Shown: positions 31,857 to 45,555 of the stretch, piece after piece | Layout of the letters: each line of letters opens with the position of its first letter | Position numbering within the stretch: position 1 is the first letter of the stretch | Assembly: GCF_000283155.1 (NCBI RefSeq) | Contig: NW_004454180.1 | Coordinates: forward strand, 16,343,225 to 16,407,224 | Length of the DNA: 64,000 nucleotides | Direction: 5' to 3' | Origin: Ceratotherium simum simum | Taxonomy: Eukaryota > Chordata > Mammalia > Perissodactyla > Rhinocerotidae | The notes under the pieces: generated by a model | Seen by the model: the letters and a program-made list of their open reading frames with translations, nothing else | What the model was told of the DNA's origin: nothing | Database searches by the model: none | Program-made: the position numbers and the translations under genes

Positions 31857-33404
31857 TTGCAGCACAAAAGCCCTGATCTAGTGCTGCATTCCTAGATGTG
31901 ACTGGTGACTTCTGGCTGGGGTCCTGAAAGGCGGGACCACGGACCACGGTGGGTGCTGTCCAGGGTCTGCCACACGCACCCCAGGCCTTGGCTTTCCTTC
32001 CTGGGACTGGCTGTCTGTGCAGCAGGGACGGGTCACAGAGGGGACACTGCTCACTACCACACATAAGGACGCAGTGCTCCCTCCAGCAACAGGATGCTGA
32101 ACATTAAAATGCCCTTGCCGGCTTCCTCGAGAAACAGGGGATCCGGATGACAGCTGTGGGACTGCTGGGGAGCCCGTCTGGCTGCTGTCTGCGGGGTTTG
32201 CCCAGACAGGGCGATTGAGCCCACTCCCCCTCGAGGCCCTGCAGCCAGAACAGCAGAGGACACACACCGCCCACATCTTCCCCTTCCAGCCGGGAGCAGA
32301 GACGCGACAGCCAGCCTGAGACCATGCCCTGCCGATGTCACCCCAGGCTGTCCCCCACCCCACGTCCCCCACCCCAGGGGTCTGCTTCTCCACTCCAGGC
32401 TGTGTGCTCTCCCCACCTCACAAAAATGGCCCTGTCCCCCAGGAATCAGGAACGGGATTCAGGGGCTCTCTGTGTCACGCACGACAGGTTATTGTCTCTA
32501 GTCCAGCTTCCCCAGAACTTAGGACAGGTCCCAGGCGCCGCACGCCAGCCACAGGGGACACGGTCGGCCCTGCAGTTGGGTCCAGCTGCACCGGCTCAGC
32601 AGAAGAGCCTGCAGGACGCCGTCCCCAGATGCCTACTTCCTCCTCCCGCCACCCCCAGGGCCCAACAAGCCAGTGAGGACGTCCTGACACTGCTTAACCC
32701 TCGTTCCCGCACCCAGACCCGGCACGTGTGTGCCACGCGTGTGCTGACAGGAGCCCGGGAGGGGACAGAGGACGGCAGGGTGACGGACATACACAACAAC
32801 CCATCATCTATCCATCAGCAGTGACGATGGGCAGGCTGGGAAGGCAGAAGCTGGTGGTGCAGGGGCCGTGCACGGGCTGGTGGAGGGATGGGGGCCACCA
32901 CCTGTGCAACACCACCAGGCCCTACACACGTGGACACACAACACTGACTCTTCCTAGAGGGCAGGTAGCATCTGCGTGTGGCGTGTGCCTGTGTCCCTGC
33001 ACCTGGACAGCCCAGCATGGGGGAAATAAAATATCCCTCCCCACTGGCCTGACTCCCTGCTGGCCGCTCCAGGGCAGCCAGCAGACTCTCCAGGCTGGAC
33101 GCCGGCTCCTGGGGACAGTGGGGCTGTACCAGGAAATGGCTGGCCCGCCCCCTGGGAGGAATGTGTGTCTTCCAACTGTGACTCGACAAGGGGCTGCAGG
33201 TGCCACGGGTAGCTCACCCCTCAGAGATGTCTCCAGAGGACCTTTACACCAGGGGGTCATTGAACTGCAACTGAAACTGGGGCTTCAGTCCAGGTCACTG
33301 TGACTGTACAGCAGGCAAACTTAGGTAAAAGACCCCGCTGAAAAGTTTTGCTTTAACTGAATTTATTTGCATTCTTACTTTCCCCACCACCGTGCAAACT
33401 TTCC

Positions 33405-33560
33405 TACCTTCAAAAATAGCTCCAAAGTGCTTAACTCCACCAATAAAGAAATGCAAATGAAAATAAAGTGCCTAGTTATCTGAAACTTAAAAGACTGCTC
33501 CAGTCAGTGCTGGTGAAGGGGGCAGAGGCTTCCTGAGGGCGATTCCAAATTTCCAACGGA
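33405..33560 (+). repeat. L1-like fragment
   Basis: 'CCACCAATAAAGAAATGCAAATGAAAATAAAG' followed by 'CAGTGCTGGTGAAGGGG' resembles a conserved part of L1 near the ORF2 end. The copy is diverged. Confidence 0.45.
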
Positions 33561-33829
33561 GGGCACGCCCCTTCTCCTAATGATTCTCGGGCAGCAACTT
33601 CACAGACAAGCCCAGTGTGCAGAGCCTCGTGTTCGAGGATGGCCCCCAAACACGAGTGCACCTGGAGGGACGTGCCTCCACCGAGGGCCGTGATCACACA
33701 GACGCTGGAGAGCGAGGGGCTCCACAGGACTGCCCTGAGCACAACGCACCTGCAACCCACACAAAGGCAGATGCCGAGAAGAGGCCCATGACCCACGCTG
33801 TGTCCAGGGAGGAGTGCTGGTCTCTACCC

Positions 33830-33955
33830 ACAGGGACACACACGGACACACATGTACATGTGGATACAGACACACATGGATATAAACATGGATACACAGA
33901 CACACACGGACACAGGGACACCCACATGGACACAGACACATGGACACACATCCAA
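33830..33955. repeat. CACGGACA/CACATGGA tandem low-complexity repeat
   Basis: Degenerate repeats of 8-12 bp (ACACACGGACACA, ACACATGGATA, GGACACCCACATGG) run over about 125 bp. This is a short minisatellite-like tract. Confidence 0.75.
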
Positions 33956-36001
33956 CTGTCAACAGCGGTCACCTCTGGGGGGAGGAAAATGACCAGGGAA
34001 CTCACTGCTTACTTTTGTTTTTTAAACAGTGAATTACACTGCCTATTGCTTTGTAAAAAAATTAACACATTAAAACCAAACGTTCCCTGTGCTGTCCTCG
34101 GCAGTGAACATTGGCACGTCCTGCACACTGAGGGGTGGTGCTCCGCACGCCAGCCCAGGTCCCAGGGTCCGTGTGCACTCCTGCACGTCTCTGCCCTTTC
34201 TGCGTTTACACACAATGAGAAGCAGCCTCTCCCACGCCTTCTACGACCCCACGGCAGAAACAATGGGGGTCCACCCCCTGACTCTGGCACCAGCTCAGTC
34301 CCAACGCAGGACTGAACACAAGATGCTGCCCTTGCCTCCCATCCGCTCACACCCAAGACCCCAAAATAAGTCTTTAAAGTTACGGGCTCAACAAACAAAA
34401 TCCAAGACAGATGATCTAGGGGGAAAATAAACTAGGAAAAATACTTGTGACACAAATGCCAGGGCCAGGAATTCCTAATAAATGCAGAGATGTAACCAAC
34501 CAGAGCCCCAGCCCCACAAAAATGTGTATGTACATAACCAGCCAATAAACACCGAAAGTGGCACGTATCCCCAGAAGTAGAGCTGTGTCCATTAAAACTG
34601 CCCCACCAAACAGGCAAAGCAGGTCCCTGAGATGGGGCCATGCCCGCCTGCACCGAAGACCACGCCCGCAGGCTGGCTGAGAGGGGTCCACCCTGCCCGG
34701 CGGTCACAGCGCAGGAGGAACACGAAGGGGAAGGAGAGACGGGGGCTCGCCTCTTGGTACAAATTAAACTAGAGTTTCTCTTTCCTCTAAAACTGGAAAT
34801 ACGTAGTTGACCATGTATTAACTGACCAAAATTCTGAGCCCCCTTTTGACATGAGACCTCACCACGACCGCCCTACCTGACCAGAGAGGACGGAGCGTGT
34901 CAGCACCTAGAGCAGGGCCGTCAGCCCAGGGAGCAGGGAGGGAGGGCAGGCGGGCAGGAGAGAAAGGCGGCGGGGAAGAAGGAAAACAGGTGACACGTGG
35001 GGCTCCGGGTGCCCAGCACCCACCGCCCAAGGGCTCCCCCTCAGGCCAGCCCCAAGGGATGGCAGCCAAGTCCCGATCTTTGGCCCCAAGGTCACGCGGG
35101 GACGAGGACCAACCTGCTGGAGCCCGCAGAGGCCTCGACAAGGTGTCAGCTCTGCTAAACTGGGATACAGACGAGAAACAAGTGATTTGGCCTGTCTTGC
35201 ACCTCAAGAAACATCCCGATCGTTTCTAGCAAGGAGTCTTCAGAAATCTTTGTTCTGAAAATAATGGGAAACGAGAACATTTAAACACTTCAACTGCCCG
35301 TCCACATAAACTGAGCATCACTTCTGGGAGAGCACTGGAAAGACGCTCCTGCCTTGTTGCTTAACTTCTCGACCCCAGCCGCTGACCCTCTGACCCAGGA
35401 TAGGCCTGGTCCTCCTGCACTTGTGCAGCAGGAGCAGGGAGTGAGTGTGCAATCACTCGCCCCTAAACAAAGGAAGTGCAACCCGCCAGTCACCCAGGTG
35501 CGAGAGCTGGTGCCCAACCACCGACTGCCGCCACTTTCCTGCAAATAGGGGCCAGGGTCACTGTGAGCCGAGAGCCCCCTAATCAAACTAGTATCGTCCG
35601 ACTGTCCATTAACTTCACTGACATCCAAAGGCGTGAGGCAACGAAGACAAAAGCAGAGACACGCACATTTCCAGGAAAATGATTTCCTGAAGAACCCACT
35701 TAGAACCACACTTTTCTTTGTGTTTTTCTCTTTCTTTTTCTTTGTTTTTCAGCCAAACAGAGAATTTCCACAGCGGTGTAGCAAGTTTCTCGCAGTGTCG
35801 GCTACCCCTCACAGTGCAGGACGGGGCTCAAACGGACTTACTGGACTTACCCCAAGCCCAGTAAGACCACACACTTCCAGACAAAGAGGATCAGAACTGC
35901 ACACCCAGAGGTCACACGTGCAGGCTCAAGGAGGGCTTAGGGCCTGGTGAATCCACGCCGACCCCTCTGTGATTGCAAACGATCCAACATCTTCTTTAAA
36001 C

Positions 36002-36088
36002 CTTAGAATCAAACTTGAGCATCATTTGTGGTCGGAGTATCTTTGTTTTTCTTCTGCTTGAAGAGCTTCCACAGTTCTGGCCATTTTC
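36002..36088 (-). other. Candidate exon on the SEMA4D strand (possible 5' non-coding exon)
   Basis: On the gene strand a pyrimidine-rich tract (CTTCCTGCCTCTCAGCTGTCTTCAG) ends at 36089. It is followed by GAAAATGGCCAGAACTG and purine-rich, GAAGAA-containing sequence. The only nearby donor is AAG|GTTTAA, which is weak. The 87-nt piece holds a 20-codon frame beginning MARTVEALQ with a stop. There is no transcript evidence, and it could be chance or a repeat remnant. Confidence 0.25.
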
Positions 36089-37465
36089 CTGAAGACAGCT
36101 GAGAGGCAGGAAGGGCTCCCTGGAGACACGGTTGATGCCCCGTCTCTCCCACACGGCCCCCCAGGAGCGGGACCAGTCACACCCGCAGCACAGAGACCAG
36201 CCCGCACCCACTCTACACGTCCACCCACGGCGCACGATGTCAGTCACAGGGTCCCTTCGGTGCCCGACACGTCCCCTGAATCCTGAGCAAACACCTGAGT
36301 TGGAGGAGAACGCAGACTCATGGGCCAAGGTGGCCAGGATTCATCAGGTCCCACCGGGCGGGGCTCCCAACTGATGCGGGGTCCTTCCTACGGCAGCTGC
36401 TGCTTCTGACGGCCACTTTATGACCACAATACCTTCCACATGAGCAAGCAGGGAAGTGTCCTGGACAAGGCCACGTCCACCCAGGACACGGACCCCATGG
36501 CCTGTTTAAACGCTGGGGGAGTGGTGGGCAGCACCCCCGGGCAGGAGAGGAACTGTGCACACAGGGCTTTCCTACCACAGGCAGGCGGGCCGGCGGCACC
36601 CGGAGACCGGGAAACACTTCAGGGAAAGAGCAAGTGCCTCACGCACAAGTAAGAGGTTTAGATAAACCACGTGAAGGCCAAGGGTTTTAGAACTGAAAAA
36701 CGCTCTTCTAGAAATTCAAGAAGGCTTTGTGACCTCAACAAGTCAAAGCCCAGAGCTGCTTGTTCTGCAGTTGGACAGGCGCGGATCACATTCACCCTAA
36801 TTCCACGGTGACCAACAGTGACAGTGGGCAGGGCATCTGTGCCGTCTGTATTCTCAGTAACCTCCCACGACTCGACCCGCTGGCGCATGGCTTCCTCGTC
36901 TTCTGCCTTCAGGCCAAGTCTCCATATCTACTTTCCGCCCCCCCGGCCCCCCCCCGCCCCTAGCTCGAGGTTCCTGGGTAAAAATACACAGATCCGGCCC
37001 CCGTCAACCACAAGGCCCCGCCGTCTGCACCCTTCACCACTGCAATTTCTCCTTTCTCGACAGAAAAACCCACGAGCTATAATTAGTTATCACCAAACTG
37101 AAGAATGCAGAAGACCTGCCCCTGGAGCCATTACTAATCATACCTCTCTAACGAGGCCTCTCCTAACCTCTTATAAGGACAGTCTATTTGCAAAACAAAG
37201 GAATGACATTCATCAGCAGAGAGAGAAATGTTTCCCTCCCACTCACCAGAACCTGGCCTTCACCCCACACTCCACCCCACCCCCAACCGTGCAGGAGAGT
37301 GTGGGAGCCCCCATGCCCAGGCCCTGCAGGCAGCTGTCTAATGACCACTGACGACAACAGCACGGAGGCGAGGCAAGTGGGCCTTCATCTTGTGTGCATC
37401 TTGCCTATGTTCTGCGAATGTGACCCCACCTTCTGAAGGCCCCTCGCCCCAGGTGGGATGGGGTC

Positions 37466-37690
37466 AGGCATGGGGCTCTGTGGTCAGAACGACCTGGGTC
37501 TGAGGCCTGGCTTCTCTACTTACCAGCTGTGTCTTGGGGAAGTTACTGGGCCTCTGTTTCCTCATCCAGAAAGTGGGCATCCTAATAGTACCTACCTCAT
37601 CTGGTTGTTATGAGGATCCGCGAGGAACCCCTGTGAAGAGCTTACAACAGTGTCTGGCCCCCAGGACGCACTGCGTATAAGTATCATCCA
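37466..37690 (+). repeat. MIR SINE, nearly full length
   Basis: The sequence follows the MIR consensus from GGTCAGAACGACCTGGGTCTG through CTTACCAGCTGTGTC, AGTTACTGGGCCTCTGTTTCCTCATC, TAATAGTACCTACCTCAT and GTTATGAGGATC to ACAGTGTCTGGCCCCCAG. Confidence 0.92.
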
Positions 37691-38159
37691 CGGCTCTCCC
37701 TCTCTATGAAATGGGGCCAATCATACCCACCCTCGCTCATTACCTACCCTTCGAGATATAAAGCAGGGTTCCGCTGTCACCGTGTCCCAGCCCTCCCTTG
37801 TAACTGACCGGGGCTGCACCAGCCCCTTCTGCCCACGGGAGCTCAGGGCTGGGGCCACGTACACGCTCTCCTGGGAGCCACAGCTGTGGACGGGGAGGGG
37901 CCTCAAGCCCCTCCTGCTCAACCTCCTCACCGGGCCCAGAGCCCCCCCGAGGTGCCCAGGGCAGTGCGAAATGAGGCTCCTCAATGGCAATCAGCTCTCC
38001 ACCCCACGCGCCCCGTCTGGGGTGGGTTTGCACTTTAAAGCAAGACGCCATTTCCCACCTCTGAGGAGGGCAGCCATGCGACGGGCTGGCCGTCAGGGGC
38101 AGTGCTGGGGGCCGGGCGGCAGTCACGCGCACTGGGGGCCACTGGGCGACACCTGCCAA

Positions 38160-38620
38160 GAACTTCCGACCCAGCAGTTCTCTGCCCGGAATCCAGAGGG
38201 GTATAGTAAAAATTAAGGTCCCCAACAGTGTGTACGGTACATCCCCACCTGTGCAGGCACAGGGCCTGCAACCCTCTGCGTGTGTACATAATTCAATCAA
38301 AGGACTATTCAATTAGCTCAGAATTTAATCCAGGATCTGCCGGCAGTAAGCGACCAGAGTGTGGCTCTGGTCTGGAGTAGGAGTGAACTTCATTTTTTTA
38401 CTATTTGTATTCTTTAGTACTATGTGAATTCTTACCTTATGCATGTGGTTTCCTAATTAAAATATTTTTTAACCTGATATTAAAAGATATTAAATTAAAA
38501 TTTTGGAAAATACAGAAAAGGCCAGAGAAGAAAACATTTCTGACAGTTTCAAAAAACAGGTTCTAATAAATGTGAAAATAGGATCCCCTTTTTGAAGTTT
38601 GCTGATTGGATTTCATCAAA
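38160..38620 (+). repeat. Possible diverged L1 fragment
   Basis: 'ACCCAGCAGTTCTCTGCCCGGAATCC' followed by AT-rich text including 'CTATTTGTATTCTTTAGTACTATG' and 'GTGGTTTCCTAATTAAAATATTTTTTAA' resembles L1 3'-end sequence. The assignment is tentative. Confidence 0.35.
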
Positions 38621-39457
38621 ACAGAAGTTTTCAAGAACAGCAGACAGACTTCACCTCATTTCCGGTCATTCTGACATCCTGTTGGCCTCCTTCTTCTAAG
38701 AAACTCTGACACAGGAGAACCTTAGCCAGCTCGGGGCGGGGGAGGGCAGGCCGCAACCACCCACAGTGCCCCCAGGGGTGGGGGGCGGGGAGACACCGGG
38801 CTTGCAGCCACACCCCTGCAGTAGGAACAGAAACCTGGATGTCCCAGAAAGATGGAAAGACCTGTCCCTGTGGGCTGGCGGAGGGAGGGCGGGACCCCTG
38901 TGTGAATCTCCCAGGAGTCTCTGCACGCGGCCTTCCCGTGTGTGTCCCGTGCTCCCAGCATCATTTCAGGGCTGTGAGAGGTTCCATAATTAAATATGAT
39001 AATGTTGGACATTTACATGTTGCCAATTTCCCACTTAAAATTCATTTTTAAAGACTGATTTTAACCACCAGCAAAACTTGACCAAGAAGCTCTTCTGTCT
39101 AGAAGGCAGAGCCTATTTGCAGAGGTCTGGGTGCCAAATAAAGGACACTGCTAGATGGTCATAGGCTCTGTCCTTACATATCTACGGGCAGGAAACAGGC
39201 TCGGGACACTTACTCATCACACTTACTCATCACACTGACAGGTCTGCTTCCTCCTACTGGGAAATATCGTTTCCATGACTTATTTTCACGCAACTCTCCT
39301 CAGAGTTTTTCCAGTTAGTGGAGCTATTTTTTAAAAGGCATACGTTCTCTGCTATAAAACACTGTCAAGTCACCTAGCACATTTGTTATACTTCTTTCAA
39401 GCCAATTAGACATCTTAATTCAGTTGGTATTTATTCTGCCCCCAACAGGGGAGGCAG

Positions 39458-39552
39458 ATAAGAGTGGCAGCCTGACGCAGGCTCCAAGGCCAGCCTGCGG
39501 GGTCCAGATCCAGAGCCACCATTTCCCGGCTGTGACCTGGAACAGGTCACAG
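39458..39552 (+). repeat. MIR SINE fragment
   Basis: 'AGAGTGGCAGCCTGACGC', 'CCAGATCCAGAGCC' and 'CCCGGCTGTGACCTGGAACAGG' follow the 5' half of MIR. It runs directly into the minisatellite that follows. Confidence 0.6.
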
Positions 39553-39768
39553 CCCCTCCGCCTCCCCCAGCTACTTTAACAGGTCACAGCCCCTCCGCCT
39601 CCCCCAGCTACTCCCCAGCCCCTCCGCCTCCCCCAGCTACTCCCTCAGCCCCTCCGCCTCCCCCAGCTACTCCCTCAGCCCCTCCGCCTGCCCCAGCTAC
39701 TCCCTCAGCCCCTCCGCCTCCCCCAGCTACTCCCCAGCCCCTCCGCCTCCCCCAGCTACTCCACTTCT
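39540..39768. repeat. 28-30 bp minisatellite
   Basis: About seven copies of a C-rich unit (CAGCCCCTCCGCCTCCCCCAG, then CTACTCCCT) are present, with 28- and 30-bp variants. The first two copies carry an AACAGGTCACAG prefix that derives from the neighbouring MIR text. Confidence 0.92.
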
Positions 39769-42700
39769 GTCAGCCACTCCCCTGGGACTGAGTATGATGC
39801 AGCCCCACCTCTAGGGATGAAGCTGCGTGAACGAGGACTTGTAAAGCACATACACGTGCTGCAAAAGTGAACTTAAATAAAATGTTAACACAGCAACACA
39901 AAACAGCCCTGTGCCCTGGTGAGACAGGTGGGACACTCCCCAGCGCAGGGAAGGTGCAGCCAGACTCAGGGCCACACCCAGCCACACCCAACAGAAACGA
40001 GCTCGGGGAGAGAAGCGGGTTCTCTCAGCCAACACCAGTCCCCACGCTGGCTCTGACACTGTGACTCAAAGCTTCTCCTTCTCACACCCGTGGCCACGAC
40101 CATGAGCTTTACGACCACCTGCTGGTCCATGAGCCTGACACGGCTTGAACTTGGGTATGTTCTCTGACCCCAAACTCGCTCAAGCCCTTTCTTTCAGAGC
40201 CCCCACTCAGCCGCCCCAGAACGACATCTGCCCTCTGCCCAAAGTGTGTAACAGGCAGGCCCACCCCTAGGGCTCCCCACACCCCTCTCCCCCACCTGCC
40301 GTCCACCCTTCCTCTGGCGCTCTGAGGGCACACAGTGGCCCAGACCTCCTGGGGAGTACTCCCCTGCGCCCTGGGTGGGTGTGATGGCGGGGCCCCTGGG
40401 CAGGCAGCCAGGATTGAGGACCGGCATAAGCCCCCCGGACCACCTGCCTTTCTCAGTGTCACCCTGCCCTCCTGCTCCTCACACCCTGGCTGTGTCTCCA
40501 CTGGGACGCCCCCGTCACCCCCACCCGCCAGAATCCTGGTCATCACTGAGGCTCAGCTTGAGGGCCAGGGCAGTCTCGAAACCGCCCGCAGATAACGGGG
40601 CCTGGACTCAGCCACCCTCACGTGCTGGGTCTCGTGAAAAAGTTTAAGAATAATGACCGTGCCTCCAAAAGGTGAAGGCGAGAATGTGACCATTTGCAAG
40701 AACCAAGCAGGCAGTCCTCCCGGGTCCTGCCCGCATCGCCCACAACCGGCCTTCTACCAGGCTGTGCTGCACTCAGCCCACCCAGCGAGCGACCCAGGGC
40801 GTTACGGCCACAAGATGGGGGGTCACTGACGTCACGCGTGTCCCCCTCCCCGGGGCTGCACACGCCCGACCTCGAACGCCAGGCATCTGAAGGAATCCCT
40901 CGTGGGGCAGGAGCCTCGGCCACCAAGGGCCACAGCCCTGCTGCACCGACAGTGGAGTACCAGCCGTGGGGCCCCCTGCCGCCTCGGAGAGCAGGAGTAA
41001 CGACACCCCCCGCAGGGTGCCCCGGGATCCTTAGAGCCCCGGTGAGACGGGTTTTACGCACGGCTGCCACGGAGAAGAAGCAGACTCACAAAATGCAATG
41101 ACTGTGTGGAGCCACGATCAAAGCCGGGACCCCCACCCTCGGGGTCTGCACGGCCTGCAGGCCTTGTTGCACACCCCGGGCTCCGGAACTGGCCATGCAC
41201 TGGGGATGGGGTGGGCAGGACGCAGCGAGCACAACTAGAAACCACTCTCTGCAGAAGCCTTCTGTCTCCAGTTCTCAGCTTACGTCCCTTCCGCCCCTGA
41301 GCCGCAGCGCCCCCACCAGGAACTCAGGGCAGAGACGAGGGGTGTCCCGGCCCCACAGCAGGAGCTTTAGAAGTGGTGGTTCCTCCTCTCTGCCGTTTGC
41401 CTGGTGGTGAAGAATCTGTCCAGAACCATCCAGAATCCAGGGCTGGCTCAGGACTTCGCTCTGGACCGCGTGAGGCAGCGTCCCGCTCCTCCAGGTGCTC
41501 ACGGCCCCCACCGAGTGTCCACAGGGGAGCACGCGCAGTTTCACCAGGGAACCAGACTCCTCCTGCCCCGGGCACGGCCCCCAGACCCAGCCTCTCCTAC
41601 AGGGGGACGAGGGAGCCTCTCCTCTTGGCCAGGCCAGAGGGATGACTTAGGAGCCTCGACAAGCCCAGGTCAGAGCGGGGATTCCTTTTTTAAGTCTCAC
41701 AACCACAAAATGCTACCCTCTTTGCCTTCATTTAGTGATTCCTTAAAAATATAGAGCAGAATTACAAAGTTAGGCCAGTTCGACCACAGGCCGTCATTCA
41801 ACTTGAGTCAGCCAAGGCCAGAGCCAACACAAGGGCCTGTCCTTGCAATCAGCCTCCCTCCTGCGACGCGGCCTTCGCTCCCGAACTGGCAAAGCCCACT
41901 GGAGAATCCACATGATCCTCGCTCCTGGCAGGACACAGGGAACGTGCACCCTTCCATCACCTCAGGCCGCCGAACCCACCTCAGCAACGACTTTAGACTT
42001 CCTCTCACTATCTTGTGCACACACTGCACACACAAACCTTTCGTTCTGATTCACCCGCTTCTGCGTCCCTTCGAAGGTGCCTCCAGGAATGCCAACTCAG
42101 CCCCTGCGATCAGCTGAGCACTTGCCAGCAAGGCCTGTTATTTTGAGACTCTGCCGCCTCTGAGCCATGTTCAACCCACACCCTGTCAACAGCGGACCCT
42201 GCAGCCACTGGGCGGGTGGACCGGCTTCCCAAGAGCACTCAGAACCGGACGAAGGACAACCACACGCCTAGCTGTGAGGAGGAGGGAGCAAAACCGCCGG
42301 CCCCACCTGAGGTCTGGGAAGGTCCCAGCCGCTCCCTAACCAGGAAGCACCAGGATTTCCTCTGCTGCTTAGAGACTCACTGTCCAGCCATCTACACGTG
42401 GGTTCATGAGCAGAACTTCAAGTGTCTCTCCTTTCCAAATACCCAGCAGAGGTGTGACCCAACGTGAGCACTGCCACCGAGTGACCTTCGAGCAGGATGC
42501 TACAAACCCTGTACTGGACCTGATTCATCCTCCCATCAGCCTACTCTGCGGTTCTCCCGCCTTCCAGATGCTTCCAGGCCAAGCTGCTGTGCTCCCCCAC
42601 TCCTCTCCAGAGTGATGGGAGAGGGGATGACCTAACGTGATGTGGTCTCAGCCTCGAGTCTCAGACCCCAGAAGCTGCCAAGGTCAGAGGGAAGACACGC

Positions 42701-45477
42701 CATCTCGGGGTGGGGGGGTGTAATCCGGGGCGAGATGGCTGTAGCGGAAGAGTCAAGTGCCTGTGCCCCTCGAGACGGCGGGAAGGGGCCTGGAGCAACC
42801 TCTGCTGCACACCCCAAGTGAAGCGAAGCTTAGAGGCAGTGACCCACTGGAAGTAACGCAGAGCTCCCCGGATTCTGGGAATTCACTCTGTAGCCTCCAC
42901 ACGGGGAACAGATCCTCCCCGCTTCACAAGCCACTGCTCAAGGGACCCGGTCCCGCTCACCTACAACCTGCTCCTGGAGCCTCGCCTGATGGTCCCAGGG
43001 CCCAAGAAGGCCTGTCCTTCCAGCAGGGCGCACTGTCCTGAGTGGGTGGCGCTTCCCCCTCTGAGCCTGAGTCACCCTCTAGATGATTCGGGACGTGTGA
43101 GACAGAAGAGAGGCAGCTGGCGTGGCGCCGTCACACGGTCACCTCCCGGTGGGAGAGCCCCGCCGAGGGATGAAGCGGCCCTCCCTCTGTGCCCTGCCGC
43201 CCTGGAGAGGCGCCCCCTGCAGGACCACGCGAGGGAGCAGGGCAGGCACCGAGCGCCAACGGAGGCAGAGGGGGCTCCTCAGCTCCAGCCAGGAGGTCCG
43301 TCCTCACAGTTCCCGGGAACCAAAGTCAGCTGAAAAATCTAAGAGGTTCCAGAACACTCTCACCCCACCATAAGCGAGGCTGCCCCCTCTGCCCCACCAG
43401 GGCCCTGCCACCCCGTCCCGCAGAGGACAGTGTTGTGGCCCAGAATGACTCGGCTCCGCTGGCGACGGTACAGGAGGAAGGTGCCTGCCTCGGCTGGGTC
43501 ATGGGCACACCAAGCGCCCCCCAGGGAAAGGCCTCGGGCGCTGCACACACTCGCCACCTCGCACACACTGGTGTCTGCGCCCAGCGACAGGGCACGTGGG
43601 GAAAGGACACAGGGACAGAGGGGACGACAAACGTGGGTGCTAGGACTGCCAGCCAGAGGGAAGGGCTCAGTACTCCCACATTTTAGGACCCTGTCTCGTA
43701 GGACACGTGCGTTTTTGAAGACTGAGGAAATGTAATTGTGCTTCACCAATCTCTTTTCTGACCGTCAGACTTAACTCAGCTGACAGAAAACAGGGTGTGT
43801 GTCGACACAGATCAAACAGCCCCACTGGCGCTTCGTTTCCTGCAGAACTGGACCTGGAGCGTTGCCAGGTGGCTGTGCCACCCCACCAGGAGCACCCCGC
43901 CCCACCAGCTCCCGGGCACCCTCTCCCTGCAGGTGCCCATGGGTGCGTCCAGCCACAGAAACATAACTGACCCTCCCATTTGGGCATGCCCTTGTAACAC
44001 CAACCGCAGCCCCGAGAAGAGCCTGGGCCTCCCAAGAGCACGCAGTCCACGGGCAATGCAGGCCAGGCCCCTGGTGTCCCGTGGGTCCCTGGTAACCACC
44101 GCTCCCAAGGACAGGGCTGGTGGGGGGTCTCCACCCCAACTCCCACCTTTCCTCAGGCTGGGACTCAGAGTGAGAACTCTTAGGGGCAAACGCGCACCTG
44201 TGGGGGGTCTGCTGCTGGGGTGGGTGCCGCCCCTTGCGGCCGGGGAGTGCACGGCGGGCTGACCTCAGACAGACACGGCCTGGGCTCTGGTCCTGGGAAC
44301 GCGCCCCTCCCTCACCTGCAAAGCCCGCCACCGGCCAGGCCTCAGCCGGGCACTTCTGCTTTCCCGGTGACCACACAGAGGGACGTGGTCTAGGCGGCCA
44401 CCGGGGTGGTGAGGACACCGTTTCCTGCGAAGTCGCTTCCTACCCTCCTGGAGCACAGGTTCAGGATGGCGCCGCCCTGCTTCCCTCTGGGCTCCACACC
44501 CCCTGCGGCCCGGTGCCACCCAGCCACGTGCCTGCTGGGGACCCCTGAGCCGCTGTGTGCCAGACACAGTGAGGGACACAGGTCAGGCCTGCGAGTGCCC
44601 GCTGAGGGCCAAGTGCAGGCACGGCAAGGTGGGCACGGGCAGCAGAGGAGAGGGTGGGCATCCTCGGCCAGGTGCGGCTCTCAGTGCTGCACAGACGTTG
44701 AGGGGGCGAATCCTCAGGGCCCCTGAGGCGCTGGCCTCCAGTTCAGACAGGAGGAAACTGAGGCACAGACAGCTCCCAGCCCCTGCTTGGCCCTCCACCT
44801 CCACCAGGACCTCTCCCCTGCACTGGGACGCGACCTGACAACACTCACACAGCCCTACCTCCAGGTGGGGGGTGGTGGGCACCCCCAGAGAGGAAGTGCC
44901 TCCTAGGAGAGCAGAAAACCAGGTGGACCCAGGCTGACCGTGGGGACCAGGGAAAGCAGAATGTGCGTCCTCCTCACCTTGGACCTTGTGGGTAGCCCAC
45001 ACGGCGTCCCTCAGCGCTGCCTCAGCCCCTCCCCACCCACCTCCTGTCCACGTCCCTCCTGCCTCCGGGGAACCTCTACTCAGCTCTGGGTCCGGAAGCT
45101 GATGCGAGCCTGGGGGAGGGGCAAGGAGGGGATGTGCAGGGGCCCGGGGGGAAGTCGCCCCATCTCAGGCCCAGGAAGCACCGCGTCCTGGAGCACCGAC
45201 CGCCAGGGCAGCCGGGCTCCTTCTCCCACGATGTTCACCCACCAGGCACCTGATCACCTGTTGCCCCACTGGAGGCAGCCCCGCTGTGGGCCAGCTCCCC
45301 ACCCTCCCTCCCTGCCAGCAGCCTCCCCCTCACCCTCCGGCTGCCTTGTCTTAGCCTCACTCCTCGCCTGTGGGAGGCCAAGGAGACGCATCTGGGGCAT
45401 CAACTTCCCCATCATCCCAGCAAGAGCCTTCCTGGCTGGGAAGGAGTGAGCCAGGTCACCCAAGGACACAGGGCTGT

Positions 45478-45555
45478 GCTGGCCTCTCACGGATCCTTCC
45501 AGCAACTCGATGCGCCAGGAACCATCATTATCCCTGTTCTGCAGATAAGAACACC
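45478..45555 (+). repeat. MIR-like fragment
   Basis: 'TCACGGATCCTTCCAGCAACTCG', 'CCATCATTATCCCTGTTCTGCAGATAAG' matches the central part of MIR-type elements. Confidence 0.5.

Noticed and set aside
31460..32064. Cys/His/Met-rich reading frames on both strands at 31.4-32.1 kb
   Set aside because: They translate a TG/CA low-complexity tract, and frames on opposite strands are open together.
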